Source of the DNA: Anaerolineales bacterium UBA3001
GTDB lineage: Bacteria > Chloroflexota > Anaerolineae > Anaerolineales > UBA11657
Direction of reading: 5' to 3'
Assembly (NCBI GenBank): GCA_002346435.1
Contig: DDZT01000116.1
Span: 1-15,117 of the forward strand
Length of the DNA stretch: 15,117 nt
Below the pieces are notes generated by a model. That model saw nothing but the letters and a program-made list of their open reading frames with translations, did no database searches and was not told the origin of the DNA. Each line of letters begins with the position of its first letter. Positions within the stretch are counted from its first letter, which is position 1. This document shows, piece after piece, positions 7,189-15,055 of this stretch. Made by a program: the position numbers and the translations under genes.

Positions 7189-8027
7189 TGACGTACTCCA
7201 CGAATCTTTAGGCCAATAATACTGCTAACAATAAATGTCATACAAAACACAAAGGATAATCCTACCACTCTCAGAAATGCGACCATATTACCACGCAACA
7301 TTTCATTCACACCATAATTGAGGTACGAAAATGGAGACAGCCAAGTTAACACAACCTGAACCCAACCAAGCAACTGCTGTAACAAGAGCACTGGATTGTA
7401 GTAATCTGACTCCGGAGCTATATTTGACAACCAAGCTTGCGACGCCTGAATGAGTAAAGTGCTTGCAATCAAAGTTAAAAATACAAGCGTAGCTGACCGC
7501 ACACTCTTTGATATTGTTGAAACAAATACTCCCACCGATATCAGATACGCACCTGTGAACAAGGATAGAAGCATCATCATAAAAAAACTTGCTGGTATTT
7601 GGACTCCAGCTATATTAGATATTATAAAAAAACATATTAGGTATAGGATAATAAGCAAACAATATACAGTAAGCTGTGCCGAGTATTTACCAATAACATA
7701 GGACACGTTGTCAACAGGTCCGTAGAATAACAACTCCATTGCTCCACTCTCTCTTTCACGAGCAATAGCAACCACTGCCGAAAACGCAAGATACACACCC
7801 GTCAATATGATGACCCATCGATAAGGAAAAGAAAACAAATCAGGCATCGGGTACAAACCATTGGACTCAATATAGCTGAGATAATTTCTTATAATTACTA
7901 TACCTATTGTGATTGATATGGTAGACATTATATAAATAATAGGCCCGAAAACAGTAATCCGAAAATCGCGCTTATGTATTGTTATAGCTGTCTGTATTTG
8001 TTTATAGATCTTACTAGTATCGCTCAT
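7185..8027 (-). CDS. ABC-2 type transporter permease
   Basis: A 280-residue integral membrane protein with six predicted helices (about 27-47, 71-90, 117-138, 147-170, 178-199, 250-273). This is the usual ABC-2 permease topology. The segment ARERESGAMELLFYGPVDN (89-107), just after helix 2, is the amphipathic coupling element conserved in the NosY/GldF-type branch, where E-x-G-T/A-x-E-L-L-L is typical. It would form the channel with the ATPase encoded directly upstream, overlapping it by ATGA at 8024-8027, and would move substrate across the inner membrane, probably outward. The substrate is unknown. Only one permease is present, so a homodimer is expected. Confidence 0.88.
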   Translation of the reverse strand: MSDTSKIYKQIQTAITIHKRDFRITVFGPIIYIMSTISITIGIVIIRNYLSYIESNGLYPMPDLFSFPYRWVIILTGVYLAFSAVVAIARERESGAMELLFYGPVDNVSYVIGKYSAQLTVYCLLIILYLICFFIISNIAGVQIPASFFMMMLLSLFTGAYLISVGVFVSTISKSVRSATLVFLTLIASTLLIQASQAWLSNIAPESDYYNPVLLLQQLLGWVQVVLTWLSPFSYLNYGVNEMLRGNMVAFLRVVGLSFVFCMTFIVSSIIGLKIRGVRQ

Positions 8028-8968
8028 TGCACTTCACCCTTTGACAACCCTATCACATTGTCATCTGTGAAAGTCATAAAGGTTTCCTCTAGGCTTGCCT
8101 TTCTAGTCTCCATACCAATTATTGTAGCCCCAGACGCAGTGATTGCCGACGACAACTCTGCACGATAATCTAAGCTTGCATCTAGACGAATTTCAATGTG
8201 TTGACCATCTATATTGTGATCAACAATATGTGGAATTTCTGAAAGCACTCTAGAAAGCGACTCTGGCACATTAGCTACTTCAACATTCACTCGCACAGAT
8301 TGATCGACAGAATAGCGAAGTCCATCTAAATTGTCCTCCACTAACAACTTGCCTTTATGCATAATGGCAATACGATCAGCAGTCCGTTCAATTTCTGACA
8401 AAATATGTGAGGAAATAAAAATAGTAGTGCCTGATTTCTTCTGCTCCTCAATTAATCCCCGTATCTGTCGTATACCATGTGGATCCAGACCAGACACAGG
8501 CTCATCCAACATTAGCAAATCAGGTTTGTGTAAAAGCGCTCTAACAAAACTAAGCTTTTGACGCATACCGCGCGAATATTCACTTGGTCTTATATTTGCG
8601 TATTGTCTAAGCCCAACAGTCTCCATGAGTTCATTGATTCTATTTTCTTTAGACTCCATCATAAAAATATCTGCATGAAATGAGAGAAATTCCCAGGCAG
8701 TCATCTCATCAAAAAAGTATGGGTTCTCACCAACCACACCAATTGCATTTTTTATAGCAAAATAATCATCTTGGAGCGAGGTGCCAAAAAGTGACAGTTC
8801 GCCTGAGGTAGGCTTTATTAATCCTAATAACATAGCCATAGTAGTGCTTTTTCCAGCGCCATTCGGTCCTAAGAATCCATACACCTCACCCGCTCGGACA
8901 TTCAAAGTGACCTGCTTCACTGCTTCAACTTCAGGATATGTTTTAGTAAGATTACGAGTACTAATCAT
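8024..8968 (-). CDS. ABC transporter ATP-binding protein
   Basis: A 314-residue ATPase for the ABC-2 permease that follows. Walker A is GPNGAGKST (34-42). The signature is YSRGM (131-135), the relaxed form common in ABC-2 exporters. Walker B with catalytic Glu is LLMLDE (151-156), the D-loop SGLDP (159-163) and the H-loop His188. About 90 residues follow the nucleotide-binding domain (220-314) and end in LEETFMTFT, the C-terminal extension typical of NatA/CcmA-like drug, sodium or copper exporter ATPases. It acts on the cytoplasmic face. A TATAAT promoter lies 8 nt before the ATG, so the gene can start its own transcript, and no Shine-Dalgarno is present. Confidence 0.92.
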   Translation of the reverse strand: MISTRNLTKTYPEVEAVKQVTLNVRAGEVYGFLGPNGAGKSTTMAMLLGLIKPTSGELSLFGTSLQDDYFAIKNAIGVVGENPYFFDEMTAWEFLSFHADIFMMESKENRINELMETVGLRQYANIRPSEYSRGMRQKLSFVRALLHKPDLLMLDEPVSGLDPHGIRQIRGLIEEQKKSGTTIFISSHILSEIERTADRIAIMHKGKLLVEDNLDGLRYSVDQSVRVNVEVANVPESLSRVLSEIPHIVDHNIDGQHIEIRLDASLDYRAELSSAITASGATIIGMETRKASLEETFMTFTDDNVIGLSKGEVQ

Positions 8969-8976
8969 AAGCGTAA

Positions 8977-9004
8977 ATTATACTAGGAGTTGATCAGGAA
9001 TCAA
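8977..9004 (-). promoter_or_regulatory. Sigma-70-type promoter of the ABC genes, apparently leaderless
   Basis: On the minus strand, TTGATT (8999-9004) and a perfect TATAAT (8977-8982) are separated by 16 nt. The -10 is 8 nt from the ATG at 8968, so initiation would fall at or near the start codon. It overlaps the 3' end of the preceding PfkB gene. Confidence 0.5.
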
Positions 9005-9935
9005 TATTGACATCATTAATATTATTCCTAGCCCATATCAATCTTGACATAGTTTCATCCTCTAAGTTGTCGATAAATTTAGGCACACCAAACTGCTCTA
9101 GAGCAAAACTTGCGCTAACTGACGCGCGTAGTGCTGCCTCTGGCAAATCAATACCATTAGCAACACCAACTAACATTCCTCCACAATAGGCATTACCTGC
9201 TCCAGTGACATCAACTATCTTTTTTGCAACAGCTGGAATATGCCAAGCACCACCATCACTAGTAGTCAAATATGATCCTTGCGCACCCATACGAATCGCA
9301 ACAATTTTTGCTCCCCAACCTATAAATACTGATGCCATTTCAGATGCGTCCTCTAAACCTGTTAACTCTTTTGCTTGATCTATGTCTGGAGAAAAAATAT
9401 TTATCCGATGAAGTATCTCTTTATACTCAGTTAAATCACATCTCATATGGTCAGGCGATGGTTCCCATAGCAAACAGGTTGAAGGATTAGTGTGACGCAA
9501 ATTAGAAATCAAACCACTCAATTCTTTTAGGTCACGCCCCCATATGAGATGAAAACCCTTTGCGTTACGATAATCAACAGGCATTTCCTCATAAGTAGGT
9601 GCATTCTCAATAAATTTATTGATGTCCGTACGCATAATTTCAGTTCGCGTCCCATCCTGCTCGAACAACTGCCAAGCTCTAGTAGTTTGATAGTTTTCCC
9701 TAACCACAATAGCTCTTAGATCTACACCACCTAGTGCATCAAGACTATCTTTATACACTGATTGTGAAATATCTTTACCCACTGAAGCCACAAACCCCAA
9801 AGACTGAGACCATACGCGCATACCAATCAATGCATGCGTACCAGAACCGCCGAGTACGCTCATATGTGTTGACCCATCCCAGAGGACGATATCATCAATA
9901 ATAATGTTAGAGAATGTTACATATTCTGGTCCCAT
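8994..9935 (-). CDS. MAK32-like PfkB-family protein with Asn in place of the catalytic Asp
   Basis: A 313-residue PfkB-fold protein. The GG loop is LGGSGTHALIG (28-38) and the C-terminal motif reads DVTGAGNAY (242-250). The fourth residue of the GAGD motif is Asn248, not the Asp that acts as catalytic base in sugar kinases; the codon is AAT at 9192-9194. The N-terminal FSNIIIDDI (8-16), LGGSGTHALIGMR (28-40), LLWEPSPD (155-162) and FSPD (181-184) resemble, from memory, the fungal MAK32-like branch, where GAGN or GGGN also occurs. So the Asn may be a subfamily trait rather than decay. Activity could be altered, lost or regulatory. A Shine-Dalgarno GAGGTGG lies 10 nt before the ATG, inside the end of the MFS gene (2-bp gap), so the two are coupled. 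Confidence 0.8.
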   Translation of the reverse strand: MGPEYVTFSNIIIDDIVLWDGSTHMSVLGGSGTHALIGMRVWSQSLGFVASVGKDISQSVYKDSLDALGGVDLRAIVVRENYQTTRAWQLFEQDGTRTEIMRTDINKFIENAPTYEEMPVDYRNAKGFHLIWGRDLKELSGLISNLRHTNPSTCLLWEPSPDHMRCDLTEYKEILHRINIFSPDIDQAKELTGLEDASEMASVFIGWGAKIVAIRMGAQGSYLTTSDGGAWHIPAVAKKIVDVTGAGNAYCGGMLVGVANGIDLPEAALRASVSASFALEQFGVPKFIDNLEDETMSRLIWARNNINDVNIDS

Positions 9936-9937
9936 AG

Positions 9938-11098
9938 CTAATTGACCACCTCAGGTATCGATTCACTATCTACCCTCATAGCACTATTTACAATATAACA
10001 CCCAATGATGCCTACGCCAAGACATAAGGTCCATAAAGACCGGGTGCTTCCAGAACTCATTAATAAACCGGCTAAGAAAAGTCCTATAGAAGGACCCAGA
10101 CCATGCAAACTAGATACGTAAAGCGCCTGGCCTGAAGCTCGCCAAGTCTTGGGTAGAATATTATCTATATATATTACTCCAACACAAAGGAGCGAACCTA
10201 TTGCTATTCCATGCAATGCCTGTACAGGCAACGCTATGTTAGGGTCGGTCACTAACATATTGCATAACCAACGTATGGGCAACGCAATAATTCCGATAAC
10301 ATAGGTCAGGCGCAATCCCCATTTACGTATAAATGTTTCCGCATAGCTCATTATCGGTATCTCAGGTAAAGCTGAAACAGCTACGGTTGCCCCAATCATC
10401 CAGGCTGAAGCGTCTAACTCATTCATATAAACCACTAAATATTGATTCGTAATACCCAATGTGAGCCCAACGCAAATTATCCCCAATAAAAACAATCGTA
10501 ATTCTCGGTGATCCACTAGCAAGCGCAAGCCATCTCTCCACTGAACTTCAGTAGATACATGACGATCAGGTAATTTAAAGGAAATGGCACCTAATATAAG
10601 CATAGTTCCAGCATATATGTAAATTGTCAACGTAAGATTATCTTCAAACAATAATCCACCGGCAAAAATGGTAGCAACCACAAATCCTATAGATCCCCAC
10701 AAACGAAACTTGCCATATTCATCTTGCTTACCCCGTTCTTCCAAATGAGCTAACGCCAATGCAGCAACATTTGGGTGAATCGGAGCACGGAGTATGGACA
10801 TTAACACAACAACCAAAACCAAGTATTCAAATCTATCAGTCACTGTAAAAGCGAGTACAAGGACAGACGTGGCCCAGCACCCAATAGTAACTAACAACCG
10901 GGTTACATTTAATTTATCGCTGATAACACCCCACACAGGCTGTACAACAAAGCCTGCAAATGGAGTAAGCGCTAGAAGATATCCTACCTCAGAACTAGTA
11001 AGATCCTTCCTGATGAAATACATAGCTATATAGGGCATAAATACACCAACACCCACAAACTCCACAGCATAAAATAGTTTAAACCAAAATCGAATCAT
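9938..11098 (-). CDS. MFS transporter, nucleoside:H+ symporter-like
   Basis: A 386-residue inner-membrane carrier with about 12 hydrophobic helices. The opening KLFYAVEFVGVGVFMPY, the GVISDK loop (57-62) and YGKFRLWGSIGFVVA (127-141) are typical of the MFS_1_like/LacY-related branch that includes the nucleoside porters NupG and XapB and the phenylpropionate carrier HcaT. Uptake by proton symport is expected. The substrate cannot be fixed from sequence, but the neighbouring ribokinase, adenosine deaminase, PfkB proteins and predicted glycosidase make a nucleoside or sugar plausible. It is the first gene of its block, 50 nt downstream of yjbQ, and has no clear Shine-Dalgarno before the ATG at 11098. 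Confidence 0.82.
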   Translation of the reverse strand: MIRFWFKLFYAVEFVGVGVFMPYIAMYFIRKDLTSSEVGYLLALTPFAGFVVQPVWGVISDKLNVTRLLVTIGCWATSVLVLAFTVTDRFEYLVLVVVLMSILRAPIHPNVAALALAHLEERGKQDEYGKFRLWGSIGFVVATIFAGGLLFEDNLTLTIYIYAGTMLILGAISFKLPDRHVSTEVQWRDGLRLLVDHRELRLFLLGIICVGLTLGITNQYLVVYMNELDASAWMIGATVAVSALPEIPIMSYAETFIRKWGLRLTYVIGIIALPIRWLCNMLVTDPNIALPVQALHGIAIGSLLCVGVIYIDNILPKTWRASGQALYVSSLHGLGPSIGLFLAGLLMSSGSTRSLWTLCLGVGIIGCYIVNSAMRVDSESIPEVVN

Positions 11099-11148
11099 AA
11101 TTTTATTGAATTAGTCAACTTTTCGTATATATGACAACTATCAATTAG

Positions 11149-11553
11149 TTAACTTCCAATTATTTGCAAATGAACCTTCCTGTTGCGAGGACCATCAAAC
11201 TCCCAGAACAATACACCTTGCGAAGAGCCTAACGCAAGTTTGCCTGAACTTATAGGAATACTAACACTATTACCTATAATACTAGCCTTAATATGACCAG
11301 CAGCATCAGATGGAGTATCAAAAATATGTTTGAAATCCACTCGTGTAGGTACGATTCGATCAATTTCTTCTATAAGATCAGTCAAGGTTGGTGGATCCAT
11401 TTGTGAATTTAAAGTGACACCACCAGTTGTATGTGGACAATAAACAACACATACACCCTCATCGATACCGGAAGAGGAAACAGACGCTTGGATATCTTCT
11501 GTCAAATTGACTAAATCTTGGCGTTGTTGCGTATCTATATTAATCGTTATCAT
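11149..11553 (-). CDS. yjbQ: YjbQ/UPF0047 family protein
   Basis: A 134-residue protein of the widespread YjbQ (UPF0047) family, whose E. coli member shows a weak thiamine-phosphate-synthase-like side activity; the true role is not settled. Family marks are CPHTTGGVTLN (39-49), DAAGHIKASIIG (83-94) with His87, and QGVLFWEFDGPRNRKV (112-127). In many relatives the loop before QG contains Trp (G-T-W-Q-G); here it is Ser-Ser. Length is normal. The start is firmly placed by AGGGAGG 4 nt before the ATG. It is last in the run after the metallohydrolase and sits directly downstream of the nested repeat at 11566-11620, which is in its leader. Confidence 0.9.
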   Translation of the reverse strand: MITINIDTQQRQDLVNLTEDIQASVSSSGIDEGVCVVYCPHTTGGVTLNSQMDPPTLTDLIEEIDRIVPTRVDFKHIFDTPSDAAGHIKASIIGNSVSIPISSGKLALGSSQGVLFWEFDGPRNRKVHLQIIGS

Positions 11554-11565
11554 CTAACCTCCCTA

Positions 11566-11620
11566 TTAATAATCATGCAACATAAATGTTGCATGATTAT
11601 TTATGTTGCATGATTATTAA
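11566..11620. repeat. Nested inverted and direct repeat in the yjbQ leader
   Basis: Perfect 22-base arms at 11566-11587 and 11599-11620 enclose 11 nt. A competing hairpin pairs 11568-11583 with 11586-11601 (16 bp, 2-nt loop). The right half is a 17-nt unit (core ATGTTGCAT) repeated directly at 11586 and 11603. It ends 13 nt before the yjbQ start. Mutually exclusive hairpins suit a switch; repeated cores also suit an operator. No U-tract follows on the minus strand. Confidence 0.85.
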
Positions 11621-11652
11621 AATCTAAGAGTCTAACAAACCGATTTTTAATA

Positions 11653-12822
11653 CTAGTCAATCAAATAATGCTTTCTCCAATCCAATGATTGAACAGCTGC
11701 TATAAGCACAGTAAGTGACTTTGACAATGCTACCAAATCGTCAATATGTGCCCTTGGTGTTTTTAAAAAATGCGAATAAGCACCGGGAAATCCCATAAGA
11801 ACAACATTCTGAGTAGCCATCATTGCAGACACGCAGTCACTTCGGCTAACATAAGATTCGTTTTCCCGCATCGAAATACCCTTCTCATTTAGCAATCCAG
11901 ACACTTCACGCATCGCTGACAAGACATGTGGAGGAGTAACACCACCTCGAGCACCACTCGCAAATCCTGCAAACAATGCTCCGTCACCACATCCGGGAAC
12001 CGCTACAACATCACCATTATCATCAATTATTGGTTTTCTCTCATGCAGATCAGTAACTGACATAATTGCGGGTAATTGGTTAGGGTCAGTACGTGATATC
12101 AAGCGCTGACTTCCGCGCGCAAAGGCAGTATTGCCCACACCAACCACTCCTTCTTCCTCATCTGTCAAAACTATCAAAGCATCGATATCGAATGCTGAAA
12201 GTACAATTGATGACATCACAAGGGCTGCACAACCAAACGCATCATCTACTGAACCATACAACATACCTGTGCCCTTATCCCACTCAGCTGCAGTTTGAAA
12301 CACTACTCTAGTCGCAGGCGGCAAATCAGTTGTATCAGTCTTAAACACACTATTGTTACTGTCTTCTCCAGTAACAATCATCCCTTTTGCAGCAGAAACT
12401 AGATTCTGAGATTGTTCATCATAAAGTAGAGCAAGACCATCGCGTTCACCAGGAGTAATTCTTGGTTCATGAAATGCAGTCAGAGGATAAACACCATTTT
12501 CGATAGGACCAGTTAAATAACTGATGTTGTCCAAATGCGCAAATGCCCAGATCGGTTTTCTGCTCTGTTCACCCAATGTAATACAAACATTACCAGTCTT
12601 CCTGTAATTCAAATCTAGGTTAACGTTATCGCCTAGAGCACCTTCAGACTTACTTTCTTCCAATATACTTCTAACTACCTCACCTCGAGTATATCTAGCA
12701 CTTAGAGTAGGAGCATATGTGTCTGCCAATCTCTTAAATACTGTGAAAGAAGCTTTCGGTGTTATTAAGGACTCCATGTGCTCATACAATTGTGTGTACG
12801 ATCTAAGAGCTTCACCAATCAT
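11653..12822 (-). CDS. M42/M28-like di-metal hydrolase or aminopeptidase-type protein
   Basis: A 389-residue cytoplasmic protein with the ligand order of clan-MH co-catalytic zinc hydrolases: HLD (96-98), VDD (192-194) as the bridging Asp, DEEEG (221-225) with the catalytic Glu and a ligand, TDLHE (257-261) with Asp258, and YSHF (349-352) with His351. FPGAYSH followed by HIDDL (359-363) mirrors the M42 C-terminal R-Y-x-H plus D segment. The length suits M42/M20 proteins. It may be an aminopeptidase, a glutamyl or deblocking aminopeptidase, or an amidase; the substrate is not readable. A Shine-Dalgarno AGGGAG 8 nt upstream supports the ATG at 12822. It follows a SIS-domain gene and a PfkB kinase, so it may release or process an amino-acid conjugate. 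Confidence 0.8.
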   Translation of the reverse strand: MIGEALRSYTQLYEHMESLITPKASFTVFKRLADTYAPTLSARYTRGEVVRSILEESKSEGALGDNVNLDLNYRKTGNVCITLGEQSRKPIWAFAHLDNISYLTGPIENGVYPLTAFHEPRITPGERDGLALLYDEQSQNLVSAAKGMIVTGEDSNNSVFKTDTTDLPPATRVVFQTAAEWDKGTGMLYGSVDDAFGCAALVMSSIVLSAFDIDALIVLTDEEEGVVGVGNTAFARGSQRLISRTDPNQLPAIMSVTDLHERKPIIDDNGDVVAVPGCGDGALFAGFASGARGGVTPPHVLSAMREVSGLLNEKGISMRENESYVSRSDCVSAMMATQNVVLMGFPGAYSHFLKTPRAHIDDLVALSKSLTVLIAAVQSLDWRKHYLID

Positions 12823-12865
12823 TTAGTTACTCCCTAATTGCTTTTCATAATTCCAGTGCAACACC

Positions 12866-12896
12866 ATTATCACACCTACCGTATACAGATAACCAA
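12866..12896 (-). promoter_or_regulatory. Possible extended -10 promoter for the metallohydrolase
   Basis: In the 110-bp gap before the hydrolase gene, the minus strand has TTGGTT (12891-12896), a 19-nt spacer and GATAAT (12866-12871) preceded by TG-N, an extended -10. The motif GTGTTGCAC lies just downstream at 12856-12864 and shares the heptamer TGTTGCA with the repeat before yjbQ. Both points are weak on their own. Confidence 0.3.
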
Positions 12897-12932
12897 AATA
12901 TATCTTTGAAAATCTGCTGATCAAACCTTAGA

Positions 12933-14081
12933 TTATGCTGACCCCGACATATCACTTCGGGACAGTATAGTACTTGTTTTAATTGTGTTTGCATCATCAT
13001 CATCGTACACACCTTCAAAACCTCGGAAAAACTTTTCGCCAATTTCATCCGCAAAATATGCAGCGAATAACTCTGTCGCTACTGGATAAATCATTGGTGA
13101 GAAAATCTCAGGCACATTTCCTACTACTGGAAGTACCATATCAACATTGGGTCCAACCACATCATCCCCTTCAGGTACTATACCAACAGAATAACGTCCT
13201 ACCCTATTCATGGGCTCCAGAATTTCAGCTACCCTATTATGGCCTCTACCAGCAGGAGAAATAACAAAAGTCGGAGTATCTGTATCAGCATTAGCAAAAT
13301 ACTGAAGATGAGCCCATTCTTCTGTATCTTGTCCCATAGCGTGACTTCCAGCCGCCTCTAACAATTTTGCAGCTCCAAACATGGCAGTTGAGTAGTTAGG
13401 ACCATCACCTACAAATACAAAATTCTTCTGGTCTTTAGTGGCTTTTACTACTTCCAAAACTTTGTCGCGACAACCCTCGATGGTATCTTCAACCGCATCT
13501 CCTATCGAAGCAAGCTGTTGGCGTAAAGCACTAGCCTGGTCTTGAGTCATCTTTTCCCGAACCTCCGCAAGCCGAATGGCTATCAAGAATAACGCTATCA
13601 TCGATACGCGATAAGATATCACTCCCGGTGCATGATCATATTCAGGTACTGAGCAGTCGAGAACAAGGTCTGAAATAGATGCAAGCGGTGATTCTGTGTT
13701 AGCAGTCAAAGCTAGTGTAGTAGCTCCAGCCTCCTTTCCCACTCCAAGAGCTTCACGAGTTCTAGCTACACCACCAGAAGCAGAAATACACATAAGTAAG
13801 GGGTTTCCCGGAAAAGCACTTTTGTTGGCAGCTAAATTGTACCGAGCGGCTGTCATAGCGTTCAAAGGCTCAGTTGATATACCAGCTAACTGCTCAAAAG
13901 CCAGTTCAGTTGCTACAGCAGCCATATGAGAATCGCCACATCCAGTGGTGACTATGTGCTTGACCGATAAACATAGCTCATGGTCCAACAATCTTCTGAT
14001 ACGCTGATCAATTATAGGTGTTTGCTCTCTAATTATTTCTGGCAAACGCTCCACTTGTGCAATCATAGTGTTCTCTGACAT
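12933..14081 (-). CDS. Double-SIS-domain phosphosugar isomerase or deglycase
   Basis: A 382-residue protein of two SIS (sugar isomerase) domains, like the isomerase half of GlmS without the glutaminase. SIS1 spans about 40-175, with GCGDSHMAA (47-55) and the phosphate-loop segment SASGGVART (100-108). SIS2 spans about 218-345, with GDGPNYSTA (225-233). DTEEWAHLQYF (252-262) sits where GlmS and FrlB carry the conserved E-x-x-H/G-P helix. The 359-363 stretch is unusually acidic. GlmS isomerase, fructoselysine-6-phosphate deglycase (FrlB) and AgaS-type activities are all possible; the PfkB kinase next door favours kinase-then-deglycase or isomerase logic. A Shine-Dalgarno AAGGAG 8 nt upstream fixes the ATG at 14081. 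The gap to the kinase is 26 nt. Confidence 0.85.
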   Translation of the reverse strand: MSENTMIAQVERLPEIIREQTPIIDQRIRRLLDHELCLSVKHIVTTGCGDSHMAAVATELAFEQLAGISTEPLNAMTAARYNLAANKSAFPGNPLLMCISASGGVARTREALGVGKEAGATTLALTANTESPLASISDLVLDCSVPEYDHAPGVISYRVSMIALFLIAIRLAEVREKMTQDQASALRQQLASIGDAVEDTIEGCRDKVLEVVKATKDQKNFVFVGDGPNYSTAMFGAAKLLEAAGSHAMGQDTEEWAHLQYFANADTDTPTFVISPAGRGHNRVAEILEPMNRVGRYSVGIVPEGDDVVGPNVDMVLPVVGNVPEIFSPMIYPVATELFAAYFADEIGEKFFRGFEGVYDDDDANTIKTSTILSRSDMSGSA

Positions 14082-14107
14082 TATTTAACTCCTTTTCATA
14101 TTAATTG

Positions 14108-15055
14108 TTATTTTGTATTTTCTTCGTTCTTAGACATAAATTCAAATGTTTCATCCAATGATGGCAAATGTCCTTTAGGACCAAGTCCTGTCACTGATAT
14201 CGCACCAGCTGCACATGCAAACTCGACTCTCTTTTCTAGAGAATAGTCTGCAATAGTGCTAGTCAAGAAAGCTGCGTTAAAAGTATCGCCTGCACCAGTA
14301 CTGTCTACCACTGGAACATTATACCCATTGTGACAAACAGCGTCATCGGCAGTGACTGCATAGGCACCGTCACGCCCATGAGTAACAACTATGGTATGAG
14401 GACCATACTCTAATAAATTCTTCATTGCTCCAAAATCAACACTGTCGAATCCTGTTGCAGCTCTATAACCATCAAAATTAAAACTTGCTATAGAAGTATG
14501 TGGAAGTACTTGTTCGAGAAAATCAGATCCCTCGCATGCAGTGTCTTCAACATCGATCATTACCTGAATGCTTTTTGCTTGTGCGATTGTTGCCAATTCG
14601 ATGAAGGATTCTCTAGGTTCTGGCCAAATATACATATAGTTCACATTGCTAAGCGCAACCTCTACCAGCTCAGGTTGATAGGCTGTTTTTTCATTAGGCA
14701 TCACTATAATTGCCTTTTCTCCAGTTGGGTCTAACAAAATAATAGTAGCAATAGTTGCTCCTGGTACAGTCTCAACACACTGCGTATCAACGTCATATTT
14801 TTCCATATCAGCCTTCACAATCTCTCCGTATTCATCCGTACCAATATGTGACAAAGTTCTGACAGAAAGCCCTAGTGTACTAGCAGCACAGGCAAAATTA
14901 GGCTGCGGTCCCCCTGGAAGATTTCCAATCAATTCACTCGTAACTTTTTCGTCATGACCTGGAAATCGATCTACCTTAAGGACTATGTCAATACATAATC
15001 CGCCTACTGAAACCACATCTATTGACGATACAGACCCACTTGTAAATTTAATCAT
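14108..15055 (-). CDS. PfkB-family carbohydrate kinase
   Basis: A 315-residue PfkB kinase. Motifs are VGGLCIDIVL (17-26), LPGGPQPNFA (46-55) as the substrate loop, HIGTDEYGE (70-78), and DSTGAGDTF (251-259) with catalytic Asp257. The residue after GG is Pro, unlike ribokinase, and NFDGYRA (193-199) replaces the TPNE element, so the substrate is not simple ribose. It overlaps an upstream reading frame by ATGA at 15052-15055 and is followed 26 nt later by the SIS protein. Together they look like a kinase plus deglycase or isomerase pair acting on an amino-sugar or Amadori-type compound. A Shine-Dalgarno AAGGA lies 10 nt before the ATG. Confidence 0.85.
   Translation of the reverse strand: MIKFTSGSVSSIDVVSVGGLCIDIVLKVDRFPGHDEKVTSELIGNLPGGPQPNFACAASTLGLSVRTLSHIGTDEYGEIVKADMEKYDVDTQCVETVPGATIATIILLDPTGEKAIIVMPNEKTAYQPELVEVALSNVNYMYIWPEPRESFIELATIAQAKSIQVMIDVEDTACEGSDFLEQVLPHTSIASFNFDGYRAATGFDSVDFGAMKNLLEYGPHTIVVTHGRDGAYAVTADDAVCHNGYNVPVVDSTGAGDTFNAAFLTSTIADYSLEKRVEFACAAGAISVTGLGPKGHLPSLDETFEFMSKNEENTK

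Noticed and set aside
8210..8232. Small inverted repeat (ATATTGT/ACAATAT) in the ABC ATPase gene
   Set aside because: Only 7 bp in A+T-rich coding sequence; expected by chance.
11566..11620. Reading the nested repeat as a CRISPR array or IS end
   Set aside because: There are only three copies of a short unit with no spacers of regular length, no cas genes, no transposase and no target-site duplication.
12845..13054. 69-codon minus-strand reading frame overlapping the end of the SIS gene
   Set aside because: It lies mostly in another frame of the well-supported SIS gene, has no Shine-Dalgarno and no recognisable sequence.
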